Assembly: GCA_013695835.1 (NCBI GenBank)
Contig: JACCZU010000149.1
Span: 1-35,192 of the forward strand
Direction of reading: 5' to 3'
DNA: 35,192 bases
DNA from: Candidatus Aridivita willemsiae
GTDB lineage: Bacteria; Actinomycetota; CADDZG01; WHSQ01
Shown here: positions 1 to 8,876 of the stretch, piece after piece
Position numbering within the stretch: position 1 is the first letter of the stretch
Layout: each line of letters starts with the position of its first letter
Translations under genes and position numbers: made by a program
Notes under the pieces: generated by a model
Databases searched by the model: none
Told to the model about the DNA's origin: nothing
The model's input: the letters and a program-made list of their open reading frames with translations, nothing else

Positions 1-52
1 TCGACCCTTCCCGCGCAACCGAAAGCCCACTCTGACCAGGTCTTATGGGAGG

Positions 53-126
53 TGGGTCGCCAGGGAATCGAACCCTGAACCTACGGATTAAGAGTCCGTT
101 GCTCTGCCTGATTGAGCTAGCGACCC
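53..126 (-). tRNA. tRNA-Lys (anticodon CTT)
   Basis: On the minus strand this folds as a full cloverleaf. The 7-bp acceptor stem pairs GGGTCGC with GCGACCC, and the discriminator is A. The D arm begins GCTC. The anticodon stem is ACGGA/TCCGT around the loop CTCTTAA, giving anticodon CTT, which reads the lysine codon AAG. The T arm is CAGGG-TTCGATT-CCCTG. The 3' CCA is not encoded: the bases after the discriminator are CCT. Confidence 0.97.
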
Positions 127-134
127 GACGGGGC

Positions 135-140
135 AGTCTA
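135..140 (-). promoter_or_regulatory. Candidate -10 element for tRNA-Lys
   Basis: On the minus strand TAGACT (TANNNT type) lies 8 nt before the mature 5' end of tRNA-Lys, which would place transcription start almost at the tRNA. No convincing -35 was identified. This is an inference from spacing alone. Confidence 0.35.
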
Positions 141-195
141 TCAAGCGGGTGCCCGGTGGTTACAGGGCCTGTGTTTCGCTGGATGTGGGCTGTAG

Positions 196-271
196 GGCGA
201 CCGACCGGATTCGAACCGGCGACATCCTGGACCACAACCAGGTGCTCTAACCATGCTGAGCTACGATCGCC
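196..271 (-). tRNA. tRNA-His (anticodon GTG), with encoded G-1
   Basis: The minus strand gives a cloverleaf whose anticodon arm is CCTGG-TTGTGGT-CCAGG, so the anticodon is GTG (histidine). The acceptor stem pairs GCGATCG with CGGTCGC. An extra G sits 5' of position 1 and faces C73, the two identity elements of histidine tRNA. The T arm is GCCGG-TTCGAAT-CCGGT. The CCA end is not encoded. It lies 69 bp upstream of tRNA-Lys on the same strand, so the two could be co-transcribed, although each has its own -10-like sequence. Confidence 0.97.
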
Positions 272-284
272 ATGGTTGTCCACG

Positions 285-290
285 AGGTTA
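285..290 (-). promoter_or_regulatory. Candidate -10 element for tRNA-His
   Basis: TAACCT on the minus strand lies 13 nt before G-1 of tRNA-His, leaving room for a short 5' leader that RNase P would remove. It fits the TANNNT pattern seen before several genes here. No -35 element was recognised. Confidence 0.35.
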
Positions 291-378
291 TCAGGGCAGC
301 GGCGCGCGCTGCCGGCCAACAGTGGCGAGCCTCAGCGTCGGCGCCCTCTCCTCCCTACCTTGGTCGTTTGTGGGTACC

Positions 379-411
379 AGACACCAACAATCGACCGCAC
401 CTCAGATCGAG
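379..411. repeat. 33-nt intergenic repeat, copy 1
   Basis: This unit begins AGACACCAACAATCGACCGC and continues to GATCGAG. It matches positions 461-493 at 32 of 33 bases, with the copies 82 bp apart. Just upstream, GGTACCAGACACC is an imperfect palindrome (reverse complement GGTGTCTGGTACC). It lies in the 248-bp gap between tRNA-His and the AbrB-like gene, where no gene was found. Confidence 0.85.
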
Positions 412-460
412 GCGGCCACACCGAGGCCAAGGGCGTGGCCTTGAGCGCCTGCCGGGCACT

Positions 461-493
461 AGACACCAACAATCGACCGCACCTCCGATCGAG
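461..493. repeat. 33-nt intergenic repeat, copy 2
   Basis: Second copy of the unit at 379-411, with a single mismatch (CTCC for CTCA). It is preceded by GGGCACT where copy 1 has GGGTACC, so the left flank is related but less conserved. It ends 26 bp from the stop codon of the AbrB-like gene. Confidence 0.85.
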
Positions 494-519
494 CCGGGAC
501 CCGCCTATCAGGCATGAAG

Positions 520-1008
520 TCAGCCCGACGAGTCGAGTAGCAAGCCAAGGGCCGGGAGGGACAGGATCACGAGGATGAGGCGGACGAGGTGGAACACGGC
601 CACCTCGACCGGGCCCACACCCCGCTCGACGGCGACGGCGGAGACCGAGCTCAGGGCCCCCGGCGAGGTCGCAAGGATGTCATCGGGCGGCGCTATGCCC
701 ATGACCCTCAACAGGTAGGCGATGGCGATGCCGGCGACGATGATGAGGATGCCCGAGAGCACGGCGGGCAAGAGCACGGCCTTGATAGCCGCGATGGAGT
801 CGCGGTTGACAAGGGCCCCTACGGCCGCCCCGATGATGATGAACGAGCCGCTTTCGATCGCCTTCGGGATGGTCACGGCTGTGCCGCGCAAGACCGTGAC
901 GGCGGCCGCCCCGATCATCGCCCCGAAGATCAGGCCACCCGGCAGATTGAGCCTTTCCGCTGCCAGCCCGCAAACAGTGGCCGCCCCAAGGACGACGAAT
1001 AGCTGCAT
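520..1008 (-). CDS. AbrB-family membrane protein, single-repeat form
   Basis: A predicted 162-residue, highly hydrophobic protein resembling one half of AbrB-type membrane proteins (the 'AbrB duplication' family; unrelated to the DNA-binding AbrB). Residues 1-25 read like the family's first helix, followed by LPGGLIFGAMIG. Further on are SGSFIIIGAAVGALV and a conserved-looking 'ATSPGALSSVSAVAVERG' loop. Usual members are about 350 residues with two copies of the domain, so this is half size. The ATG at 1008 is chosen because GGGGAG lies 7 nt upstream and the family match begins there. A longer frame to 1266 runs into the divergent neighbour and is rejected. Transport function is inferred from the family, and the substrate is unknown. 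Confidence 0.8.
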   Translation of the reverse strand: MQLFVVLGAATVCGLAAERLNLPGGLIFGAMIGAAAVTVLRGTAVTIPKAIESGSFIIIGAAVGALVNRDSIAAIKAVLLPAVLSGILIIVAGIAIAYLLRVMGIAPPDDILATSPGALSSVSAVAVERGVGPVEVAVFHLVRLILVILSLPALGLLLDSSG

Positions 1009-1072
1009 TTGCACTCTCCCCTGCTCGAAAGGATGATCAGGACCCGAACGCACGATAGTGGAGGGCCGACAG

Positions 1073-1858
1073 ATGCGCTTAGCTACACTCGCCGACGGAC
1101 GCGCCGTGCGCGTGGAGGGTGACGCCCTCCTGCCGCTACCGGGCCGGCTCGCCGACCACCTCTGCAGGCCCCCGGCCGAACCAACGGGGGCCACCATCGA
1201 CGCTTCGACGGCGACGCTTGCCCCTCCCATAGCGAGGCCTGGGAAGCTCGCCTGCATCGGCCTCAACTACAGGGACCACGCAGCCGAGGCCGGGCAAGAG
1301 ATCCCGTCCAAGCCGCTCCTGTTCGCCAAGTTCTCTTCGTGCGTGATCGGCCCCGGAGTCCCGATCGAAATTCCATCCGGCTCCACCAAGGTCGACTACG
1401 AGGCGGAGCTCGCCGTCGTCATCGGCCGCCCCGCCTACAACGTCTCGGAATCCGAGGCGTTGAACTTCGTCGGTGGCTATGCGTGCTTCAACGACGTCTC
1501 CGAGCGCGACATCCAGAAGGAGGATGGGCAGTGGCTCCGGGCCAAGAGCTTCAACACCTTCGGTCCCTTCGGTCCTTACGTCATGACCCCGGATGAGGTG
1601 CCTGATCCCAACGACCTCTCCATCCGTTGCCGCGTCAACGGCGACGCCGTGCAGGACTCGAGCACGGCTCAGATGATCCACAGGGTCCCTGCCCTCGTTT
1701 CCTTCTGCTCCCGGGCCTTTCCGCTCGAGCCGGGAGACATCATTGCCACGGGGACGCCCGCCGGCGTGGGGCTTGGCTCCGGTGTGTTCCTCGAGCCAGG
1801 TGACACCGTCGAGGTCGAGATCCAAGGTCTGGGCGTGCTCGCAAACCCTGTGGTCTAA
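1073..1858 (+). CDS. Fumarylacetoacetate hydrolase family protein
   Basis: A 261-residue cytosolic enzyme of the FAH superfamily (2-hydroxyhepta-2,4-diene-1,7-dioate isomerase/acylpyruvase/oxaloacetate decarboxylase group). After an N-terminal cap of about 60 residues comes the signature IGLNYRDHAAEAG. The metal ligands are the expected E110 and E112 (in YEAE) and D141 (in NDVSERD), followed by the loop RAKSFNTFGPFGP and the closing PGDIIATGTPAGVG motif. The ATG at 1073 has GGAGG 8 nt upstream and is preferred over the GTG at 1058. It is divergent from the AbrB-like gene across 64 bp, and its TAA overlaps the TAG of the convergent MFS gene. The exact substrate cannot be read from sequence; members split C-C bonds in aromatic or keto-acid catabolism. 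Confidence 0.9.
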   Translation: MRLATLADGRAVRVEGDALLPLPGRLADHLCRPPAEPTGATIDASTATLAPPIARPGKLACIGLNYRDHAAEAGQEIPSKPLLFAKFSSCVIGPGVPIEIPSGSTKVDYEAELAVVIGRPAYNVSESEALNFVGGYACFNDVSERDIQKEDGQWLRAKSFNTFGPFGPYVMTPDEVPDPNDLSIRCRVNGDAVQDSSTAQMIHRVPALVSFCSRAFPLEPGDIIATGTPAGVGLGSGVFLEPGDTVEVEIQGLGVLANPVV

Positions 1859-3054
1859 ACGCTGCTCGAGGGAAGCGGCTCGACTTCCGCCTCGTCGTCG
1901 TCCTCGCGTGCCGCACGTTCGGCAGCGGCCGCCGAACGCCTGCCGTAGAAGAGCAGCAGCAGGAGGCCCCCAAGCGCGATCGCAGAGGCGGTGGCGAAGG
2001 TAGCGCGATACCCCGCCACCTCTGCCACAGCTCCAAGTCCGATGGCGCCCGCCCCGAAGGCGAGGTCGAAGAAGGCCGTAAAGGTCCCGATGACGGCCCC
2101 CCTCTCGGATGGTGGCGCCGCCATCACCGCAAGGCTCATGAGCGCGGGAAAGGTCAGCGAGTGCCCGAAAGCGAAGATGGCCGTGCCGAGGTAGAGGCCG
2201 GCCGGCGTGGCCCACAGGGCGATTGTCCCGAGCCCGGCGGCAGTGGCGACAAGCCCAATCCTGGCGATCCGATGCCGTCCGATGCGATCGGGGAGGGTGG
2301 CCCCCAGGCTGCGGACCGCGATGATGATGGCCGAGAAGATGAAAAAGATCACCCCTGAGCCCTCGAAGCCGATCTCGAGTGCGTACAAAGGCACGAACGA
2401 ATCGAACCCGGCGAGCCCGCAGATTATCGTCCCGAGCACGGCGCCGGGCAGCAGGCCGGCGGGGTGCACAAGCGGCGGGGGTTTGGCTTCGGCCGCTTCG
2501 TCGGGGCGGGTCTCGCCGACGCGAAGCCCAAGGACGGCGGCAATCACGGCGCTCGAGGCTGAGGCGATCCACACCGCTCCAAAGCTGATGCCCTGAAGCA
2601 GTGTCTCGCCGAGCAGCGGGCCCACCGCAATGCCCGAGAACAGCGCGAGCGAAAAGAAGCTGAGCGCCTCGCCGCGCCTTTCGTCCGGCGCCAGGTCGTT
2701 GATGACCGTGGCCGCCCCGACGTAGAAGCCCGCCTCGCCCGCGCCACTGAGGATCCTCAGGCCGATGAGCAGCGGCAGGGAGTCGGCCGCAAGGTAGCCG
2801 GCGGTCGACACCGCCACGATGCCGGCGCCGCCAACGATCAGTATCCGGCGGCCCCGGCGGTCACCGAGCCTGCCGGCGAACGGGCGAAGCACAACCGCCG
2901 CAAGCGCGAAGGCGCCGATGGCAAGCCCCACCGAGACGTCGCCGCCCCCGAGGGGGCCCTTTGCGTAGCGCGGAAGGATTGGGATGAGGGCTCCCACCGC
3001 TACGAAGTAGGCGAACGTCGACGCCGTGATCAGAAGGAAGAGCGGGGTGACCAT
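1855..3054 (-). CDS. MFS transporter, drug/sugar efflux-like
   Basis: A 399-residue integral membrane protein of the major facilitator superfamily with about twelve hydrophobic segments. The hallmark motif A appears between helices 2 and 3 as GRLGDRRGRR. A 'GAGEAGFYVGAATVINDLAP' stretch in helices 4-5 resembles drug:H+ antiporters and YfcJ-like exporters. An acidic tail (EDDDEAEVE) ends the protein. The start at 3054 begins directly at the first helix (MVTPLFLL), but no strong ribosome-binding site is seen, and a start further upstream (to 3162) is possible. Its stop codon overlaps that of the FAH gene by two to three bases, so the pair converges with no intergenic terminator. The substrate is unknown. 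Confidence 0.88.
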   Translation of the reverse strand: MVTPLFLLITASTFAYFVAVGALIPILPRYAKGPLGGGDVSVGLAIGAFALAAVVLRPFAGRLGDRRGRRILIVGGAGIVAVSTAGYLAADSLPLLIGLRILSGAGEAGFYVGAATVINDLAPDERRGEALSFFSLALFSGIAVGPLLGETLLQGISFGAVWIASASSAVIAAVLGLRVGETRPDEAAEAKPPPLVHPAGLLPGAVLGTIICGLAGFDSFVPLYALEIGFEGSGVIFFIFSAIIIAVRSLGATLPDRIGRHRIARIGLVATAAGLGTIALWATPAGLYLGTAIFAFGHSLTFPALMSLAVMAAPPSERGAVIGTFTAFFDLAFGAGAIGLGAVAEVAGYRATFATASAIALGGLLLLLFYGRRSAAAAERAAREDDDEAEVEPLPSSSV

Positions 3055-3227
3055 TTGCGGTCGCTCGTCGGGCGCGGCTGCGCCCCTTCCAAATCTCAGT
3101 GGCAAAGTTCTCCTGACGTTCGGAGCCGTTTGGGCCCGGTGGAAGCTCTTCCCCCATTCCAACCGCTGAAGCCGGACAACATTTCAGCCCGCGGGCCCGA
3201 CTGCACGCCGCCGCAGGACGGCTCCGG

Positions 3228-3629
3228 TCAGCCGGGTGACGCCGGAACCCGTTGCAGCCCCTCGGTGCCGGCGGCTGTGTGGAGCCGGCGGTCCCAGGTG
3301 GCGAAGACGAGATCGTTGCGAGGGAGTACGAGGGCAGCGGCGAGGTGGAGCGAGTCGAGGCTCCCGAGGCCGCGCTTGATACCCAGGGTGGCCGCATCCT
3401 CGACGAGGGATTGATCCACTTCGATGATGCCGAAAGCCGGCCACTCATTCTTGACTGCGCGCATCGCCTGCTCTCCCGCGACGACGCCCACCGCGCGGAC
3501 GGTTTCGACGAACCCGACCCGGCACATGAACCACCCATCGGCGCGCTCCATTGCGTCGCGCACGAGGTCCGTACCAGGCTCAACGACGTAGCGTTTGACC
3601 AGCGCGCTCGCGTCGAGGTAGAGGTTCAG
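3228..3629 (-). CDS. vapC: PIN-domain toxin, VapC family, probable CTG start
   Basis: Expected to be a ribonuclease that cuts specific RNAs when freed from its antitoxin. Read from CTG at 3629 the product is 133 residues, a normal VapC length. It starts LNLYLDASALVKRY, the canonical first PIN strand, with D6, E42 (GFVET), D92 (SLDSLHLAAA) and D113 (TWDRRLH) as the acidic metal site. The first ATG/GTG in frame lies at 3563, after D6, so starting there would remove a catalytic residue. The CTG overlaps the antitoxin stop as CTGA, mimicking the usual ATGA coupling. The CTG start is an inference; a single sequencing error (A to C) would also explain it. It pairs with the upstream Phd-like gene. 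Confidence 0.82.
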   Translation of the reverse strand: MNLYLDASALVKRYVVEPGTDLVRDAMERADGWFMCRVGFVETVRAVGVVAGEQAMRAVKNEWPAFGIIEVDQSLVEDAATLGIKRGLGSLDSLHLAAALVLPRNDLVFATWDRRLHTAAGTEGLQRVPASPG

Positions 3630-3904
3630 CGTGCCGCGTCCCGTTCGGAGAGGACCAGGGAGGAGGCCCTGCGGTGGACCTTGAGCGGCCGTGGCGCCCG
3701 CCCCGGGCGCGCCCGCCCCGGGGGAGCGATCCGGCCTTGGGCGACGAGCTCTCGGAGGCGGTCGTTCCCGGCCGTGCGGCCGGCCGGGACGATGTCCGCG
3801 ATCGGGCGCCCGCGCAGAGTCACGCGCACTTGCTCGCCTCGGTCCACTGCGCGCAGCGTCTGGCTCAACGACCGCTTCAGCTCCCGTACACCAATTTCGC
3901 GCAT
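3626..3904 (-). CDS. vapB: Phd/YefM-type antitoxin partner of VapC
   Basis: A 92-residue protein opening MREIGVRELKRSLSQTLRAV, the typical N-terminal DNA-binding fold of Phd/YefM antitoxins, followed by GRPIADIVPAGR. The C-terminal third is basic and disordered-looking (rich in R, P and A), as expected of the toxin-neutralising tail. It would bind and inhibit the downstream PIN toxin and repress its own promoter. The ATG at 3904 is preceded at exactly 6 nt by TAAGGT, so it is probably leaderless. It is divergent from galactokinase across 124 bp. The symbol is used in the sense of 'VapC-partner antitoxin'; the fold is Phd-like. Confidence 0.85.
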   Translation of the reverse strand: MREIGVRELKRSLSQTLRAVDRGEQVRVTLRGRPIADIVPAGRTAGNDRLRELVAQGRIAPPGRARPGRAPRPLKVHRRASSLVLSERDAAR

Positions 3905-3935
3905 GTGGTCACCTTATCACCAAAGGGTCCACATG
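3902..3935. promoter_or_regulatory. Inverted repeat over the antitoxin start, candidate operator
   Basis: CATGTGG (3902-3908) and its exact reverse complement CCACATG (3929-3935) flank a 20-bp centre that holds the antitoxin -10 and two GGTGA direct repeats on the minus strand. This placement suits autorepression by the VapB-VapC complex. The left arm includes the antitoxin start codon, so coincidence cannot be excluded. Confidence 0.4.
3911..3916 (-). promoter_or_regulatory. Leaderless -10 element for vapBC
   Basis: TAAGGT on the minus strand is followed by exactly 6 nt and then the antitoxin ATG, so transcription would begin at or next to the A of ATG. The same spacing is found before the macrodomain and channel-like genes. 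Confidence 0.55.
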
Positions 3936-3991
3936 ACCTGCGCGGCCGAGTTGCGTCTGCCCGTGCCCGGGCAAAAGCCTCGACCCGCCGG

Positions 3992-3997
3992 TAGGGT
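3992..3997 (+). promoter_or_regulatory. Candidate -10 element for galK
   Basis: TAGGGT would place transcription start near 4004, about 25 nt before the chosen GTG at 4029, leaving room for the purine-rich GAAAGAGAG at 4017-4025. No clear -35 was found. Confidence 0.4.
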
Positions 3998-4028
3998 GCG
4001 GGGTCGGGAGCCCTTCGAAAGAGAGTCC

Positions 4029-5153
<1,125 letters not shown>

Positions 5154-5173
5154 GCGCACCCCTTCCCCGCCAC

Positions 5174-5179
5174 TAACCT
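5174..5179 (+). promoter_or_regulatory. Candidate -10 element for kgd
   Basis: TAACCT, 21 nt after the galK stop, would start transcription near 5186 and give a leader of about 35 nt carrying GAGGGATG before the GTG. A second, weaker TAGGGA lies at 5182-5187. This suggests kgd has its own promoter rather than depending on galK. Confidence 0.4.
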
Positions 5180-5220
5180 GGTAGGGATCGAGACAAGCGG
5201 ATCAGACGCTGAGGGATGCT

Positions 5221-8200
5221 GTGGTCAAAGAGATTGAAGGCGAGGCGTTCGGGCCGAACGAGTGGCTCGTCGACGAGATGTACCGCCGCTACCAGGAGAA
5301 CCCCAAGGCGGTGGGGGAATCGTGGCAGGATTTCTTTGCCGACTACGCTCCGAAGCGGGCAGCGCGCGCTCCGGAGGACCACAGGGCGCAGAGCAGCCGA
5401 TCGGCCGGCACCGAGCCCGAGGGTAAAACAAAGGCTTCGGCGAGAACAGCCGCCGCCCCTCAGTCACAGCGTGCTGAGCCGAGCCCGGCCCCCTCTGAAG
5501 AAGCCGAGGAACCGCCGGAGGGCGCCCTTGCCCTGAGGGGCGTGTCCGCGCGGATCGCCGAGAACATGGAGGCGTCGCTTGGTGTGCCGACAGCGACCTC
5601 GGTCCGCACGCTCCCGGCCAAGCTTCTCGAAGAGAATCGCCGGATCATCAACCGCTCCCTCGGCGAGGGCAACATCGGCAAGGTCTCGTTCACCCACATG
5701 ATTGGCTGGGCGATCTTGAGGGGCCTCGAGGCTCGCCCAGCGATGAAAGCGAGCTTCGCTTCGGTCGCCGGCAAGCCCCATATCGTGCAGCAAAAGCCGG
5801 TCAACTTCGGCCTCGCCGTCGACGTCGAGCGCTCGGATGGGGGCCGGGTGCTCTACGTGCCCAACATCAAAGAAGCCGACCGGCTCGACTTCGCCGGTTT
5901 CGTCGAGAGCTACGAAGATCTCATCACAAAGGTGCGCGACAACAAGCTTGCCCCCGAGGACTTTGCCGGCACGACCGTTACCCTGACGAATCCAGGAACC
6001 GTCGGGACGACCCTTTCTGTTCCTCGCCTAATGCCGCAGCAGGGTCTCATCGTCGGAACGGGCAACATAGATTTTCCACATGAGTACGAGGGCTCTGATC
6101 CGCGCGCCCTTGCTCGTCTCGGCGTCAGCAAGGTGCTCACGATCACGAGCACCTATGACCATCGCGTGATCCAGGGGGCCGAATCCGGACTGTTCCTGTC
6201 TCACATTCACGATCTGATTCTCGGCGCCCACCGCTTCTACGATGAGATCTTCCAGTCGCTCGACATCCCCTATGAGCCCGTCCGCTGGAGCCGCGACCGG
6301 GTCACCGACGACGCAGAGTCCGAGCTCGAGAAGCAGTCGCGCGTGATTCAGCTCATCAACATGTACAGGGTCCGGGGTCACTTGCTGGCCAGGCTCAACC
6401 CACTCGGTTTCGAGCTGTTGTCGCATCCCGAGCTCGATTTCTCCAACTATGGCCTCACGGTGTGGGACCTCGACCGCGAGTTCCTCACCGATGGGGTGAC
6501 TGCGCCGCGCAAGCAGCCGCTTCGGAAGATCATCGACACGCTGCAGGACGCCTACAGCCGCAATGTCGGCGTCGAGTACATGCACATCTCGGACCCGGAC
6601 CACAAGCGCTGGATTCAGGAGCGCGTCGAACGGGACCGCGAGGACCCGTCGCTCGAAGACAAGAAGCACATCCTTGGACGGCTTAGTGCGGCAGAATCCT
6701 TCGAGCGCTTCCTCCATTCCAAGTACACGGGCCACAAGCGCTTCTCGCTAGAGGGCGCGGAAAGCCTCATCCCGATGCTTGACTCGTTGTGTGAGCAGGC
6801 GGCGGACAGCTCAATGGTGGAGGTCGTCGTCGGCATGGCGCACAGAGGCCGCCTCAACGTTCTCACCAACATCATCGGCAAGCCGCTCAAAGAGACGTTC
6901 AAGGAGTTCGAGGGCAGCATCGATCCCGAAAGCGTGCAGGGCTCTGGCGACGTCAAGTATCACCTTGGCATGACCGGGCGCTTCACGTCGCGCGCCGGCA
7001 ACGACATCGGCATCGTGCTCGCATCCAACCCGTCACACCTCGAGGCCTGCAATCCGGTCGTCGAGGGCATGGCAAGGGCGAGCCAGGACCTCCTCGGCCT
7101 CAAAGGTCAGGAGGTGGTCTTGCCGCTGCTGATCCACGGGGATGCAGCGTTTGCGGGACAGGGGGTCGTGGCCGAAACGCTCAACCTGTGGGCGCTTCCC
7201 GGCTACCGGACCGGCGGCACGGTGCACGTTGTCGTCAACAACCTCATCGGCTTCACGACCGCGCCTCATCTCGGGCGGTCGACGACTTACGCCACCGACA
7301 TCGCAAAGATGATTCAGTGCCCGATCTTCCACGTCAACGGCGACGATCCCGAGGAGTGTGTCCGGGTGATGCGCCTTGCTTTCGCCTACAGACAGCACTT
7401 CAAGAAGGATGTCGTTATCGATCTCGTCTGCTACCGCCGTCACGGGCACAACGAGGGCGACGAACCTGCGTTCACGCAGCCCCTTATGTACGCACGCATC
7501 GAAAACCGTCGCTCGGTGCGCAAGCTCTACACCGAGCGGTTGCTGAACTGTGGCGAGCTGTCCGTCGAAGAAGCCGAGAAGTTCCTCGAAGACTTCAGAA
7601 AAGGCCTTCAGCAAGCGTTCGAAGCCACCAGAGAGGGCATCCCGCAGGCCGATGCACGCGCCGCTTCACCGCCCGAGCCGGTGGGCGTCCTGCCACCGAT
7701 CGAGACCGGCGTTGAGCGCGCCCGGCTCGAGCGTGTCAACGAGGCGCTTACGACGTGGCCGGAGGCCTTCGAGCCACACCCGAAGCTCAAGCGCATGCTC
7801 GAGAAGCGCTCCGGCATGCTCGACGACGACACTATCGATTGGTCGGGCGGCGAGGCTCTCGCATTCGGATCGCTGCTGCTCGAGGGAATTCAGGTGCGAC
7901 TCTCCGGGCAGGACTCACGCCGAGGAACCTTCAGCCAGCGCCACTCCGTGCTCGTTGATCACCGCACCGGCGAGGAGTACACGCCGCTCAACCATCTCAG
8001 CGACGACCAGGGGATCTTTCGCATCCACGACAGTCTGCTCTCTGAGTTCGCCGCTGTCGGTTTCGAGTATGGATACTCGGTCACGAACGGGGATGCTTTG
8101 GTTTGCTGGGAGGGACAGTTCGGCGACTTCATTAACGGCGCTCAGGTCGTGGTCGATCAGTACATCGTCGCGGGGGAGGACAAGTGGGACCAACGCAGCC

Positions 8201-8856
8201 GGCTTGTGTTGCTGCTTCCTCACGGCTATGAGGGCCAGGGCCCCGAGCATTCGAGCGCGAGGCTCGAGCGCTTCCTCACGCTGGCGGCGGAAGACAGCAT
8301 CCAGGTCACACAGCCAACGACGCCGGCGCAGTACTTCCATCTTCTTCGCAGACAGATGCACAGGGCGGTGTCAAAGCCTCTCGTCGTCATGAGCCCCAAG
8401 TCGCTGTTGCGCTTGCCGGATGCAAGAAGCAAGAGTGCGGAGCTCGAGGGGGGCTCGTTCCACGAGACGCTCGATGACGCGCAGGTTGAGGACCCGTCCG
8501 GTGTCAGACGCATCCTCTTGTGCACGGGCAAGGTCGCATACCAGCTTGCCGGAGAGCGCAACCGGCGCGACTACCCCGGCGCTGTGGTTAGGCTCGAGCA
8601 GCTCTATCCCTTCCCCGCAAAGCAGCTCGACGCCATCTTCGACCGTTACTCGAATGCCGGGGAGCTGCGTTGGGTGCAGGAGGAGCCCGCCAACATGGGC
8701 GCATGGGATTTCGTCCACAAGAACCTATCTGCGAGGCTCCCCGAGCGTCTCAGGCTCGACCACGTCGCGCGCGCCGCAAGCGCGAGCCCGGCCACGGGCA
8801 GCGCCGGCATCCACAAGCAGGAACAAGAAGAGCTCATGGAAGAAGCCTTCAGCTAA
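5221..8856 (+). CDS. kgd: Multifunctional 2-oxoglutarate dehydrogenase, E2-E1 fusion
   Basis: A 1211-residue TCA-cycle enzyme that decarboxylates 2-oxoglutarate with thiamine diphosphate and can transfer the succinyl group. The order is an E1-type N-terminal segment (residues 1-42, WLVDEMYRRYQENP), an Ala/Pro/Glu-rich linker (about 43-100), an E2 acyltransferase core (about 105-350, catalytic His314 in YDHRVIQG), then the full E1. E1 landmarks are AHRGRLN (about 540), GDAAFAGQG (about 640), a thiamine site starting GDDPEE (about 707), HGHNEGDEP (741) and LPHGYEGQGPEHSSARLERF. There is no lipoyl domain, as in mycobacterial Kgd and corynebacterial OdhA, so a separate lipoylated E2 would be needed for full complex activity. 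The GTG start has GAGG about 8 nt upstream. This architecture is a strong actinobacterial marker. Confidence 0.96.
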   Translation: MVKEIEGEAFGPNEWLVDEMYRRYQENPKAVGESWQDFFADYAPKRAARAPEDHRAQSSRSAGTEPEGKTKASARTAAAPQSQRAEPSPAPSEEAEEPPEGALALRGVSARIAENMEASLGVPTATSVRTLPAKLLEENRRIINRSLGEGNIGKVSFTHMIGWAILRGLEARPAMKASFASVAGKPHIVQQKPVNFGLAVDVERSDGGRVLYVPNIKEADRLDFAGFVESYEDLITKVRDNKLAPEDFAGTTVTLTNPGTVGTTLSVPRLMPQQGLIVGTGNIDFPHEYEGSDPRALARLGVSKVLTITSTYDHRVIQGAESGLFLSHIHDLILGAHRFYDEIFQSLDIPYEPVRWSRDRVTDDAESELEKQSRVIQLINMYRVRGHLLARLNPLGFELLSHPELDFSNYGLTVWDLDREFLTDGVTAPRKQPLRKIIDTLQDAYSRNVGVEYMHISDPDHKRWIQERVERDREDPSLEDKKHILGRLSAAESFERFLHSKYTGHKRFSLEGAESLIPMLDSLCEQAADSSMVEVVVGMAHRGRLNVLTNIIGKPLKETFKEFEGSIDPESVQGSGDVKYHLGMTGRFTSRAGNDIGIVLASNPSHLEACNPVVEGMARASQDLLGLKGQEVVLPLLIHGDAAFAGQGVVAETLNLWALPGYRTGGTVHVVVNNLIGFTTAPHLGRSTTYATDIAKMIQCPIFHVNGDDPEECVRVMRLAFAYRQHFKKDVVIDLVCYRRHGHNEGDEPAFTQPLMYARIENRRSVRKLYTERLLNCGELSVEEAEKFLEDFRKGLQQAFEATREGIPQADARAASPPEPVGVLPPIETGVERARLERVNEALTTWPEAFEPHPKLKRMLEKRSGMLDDDTIDWSGGEALAFGSLLLEGIQVRLSGQDSRRGTFSQRHSVLVDHRTGEEYTPLNHLSDDQGIFRIHDSLLSEFAAVGFEYGYSVTNGDALVCWEGQFGDFINGAQVVVDQYIVAGEDKWDQRSRLVLLLPHGYEGQGPEHSSARLERFLTLAAEDSIQVTQPTTPAQYFHLLRRQMHRAVSKPLVVMSPKSLLRLPDARSKSAELEGGSFHETLDDAQVEDPSGVRRILLCTGKVAYQLAGERNRRDYPGAVVRLEQLYPFPAKQLDAIFDRYSNAGELRWVQEEPANMGAWDFVHKNLSARLPERLRLDHVARAASASPATGSAGIHKQEQEELMEEAFS

Positions 8857-8876
8857 CCTCCCCACGAGGCCCCTCC

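Noticed and set aside
379-493. Two 33-nt repeats 82 bp apart as a small CRISPR array
   Set aside because: Only two intact units, an internal distance of 49 bp whose flanks are partly related, and no cas genes; the third copy is about 8.4 kb away.
1136-2572. A 478-codon open frame on the minus strand across the FAH and MFS genes
   Set aside because: It is opposite or out of frame to two genes with clear family motifs. Its composition is Arg/Gly/Pro-rich low complexity, as expected of a GC-rich shadow frame.
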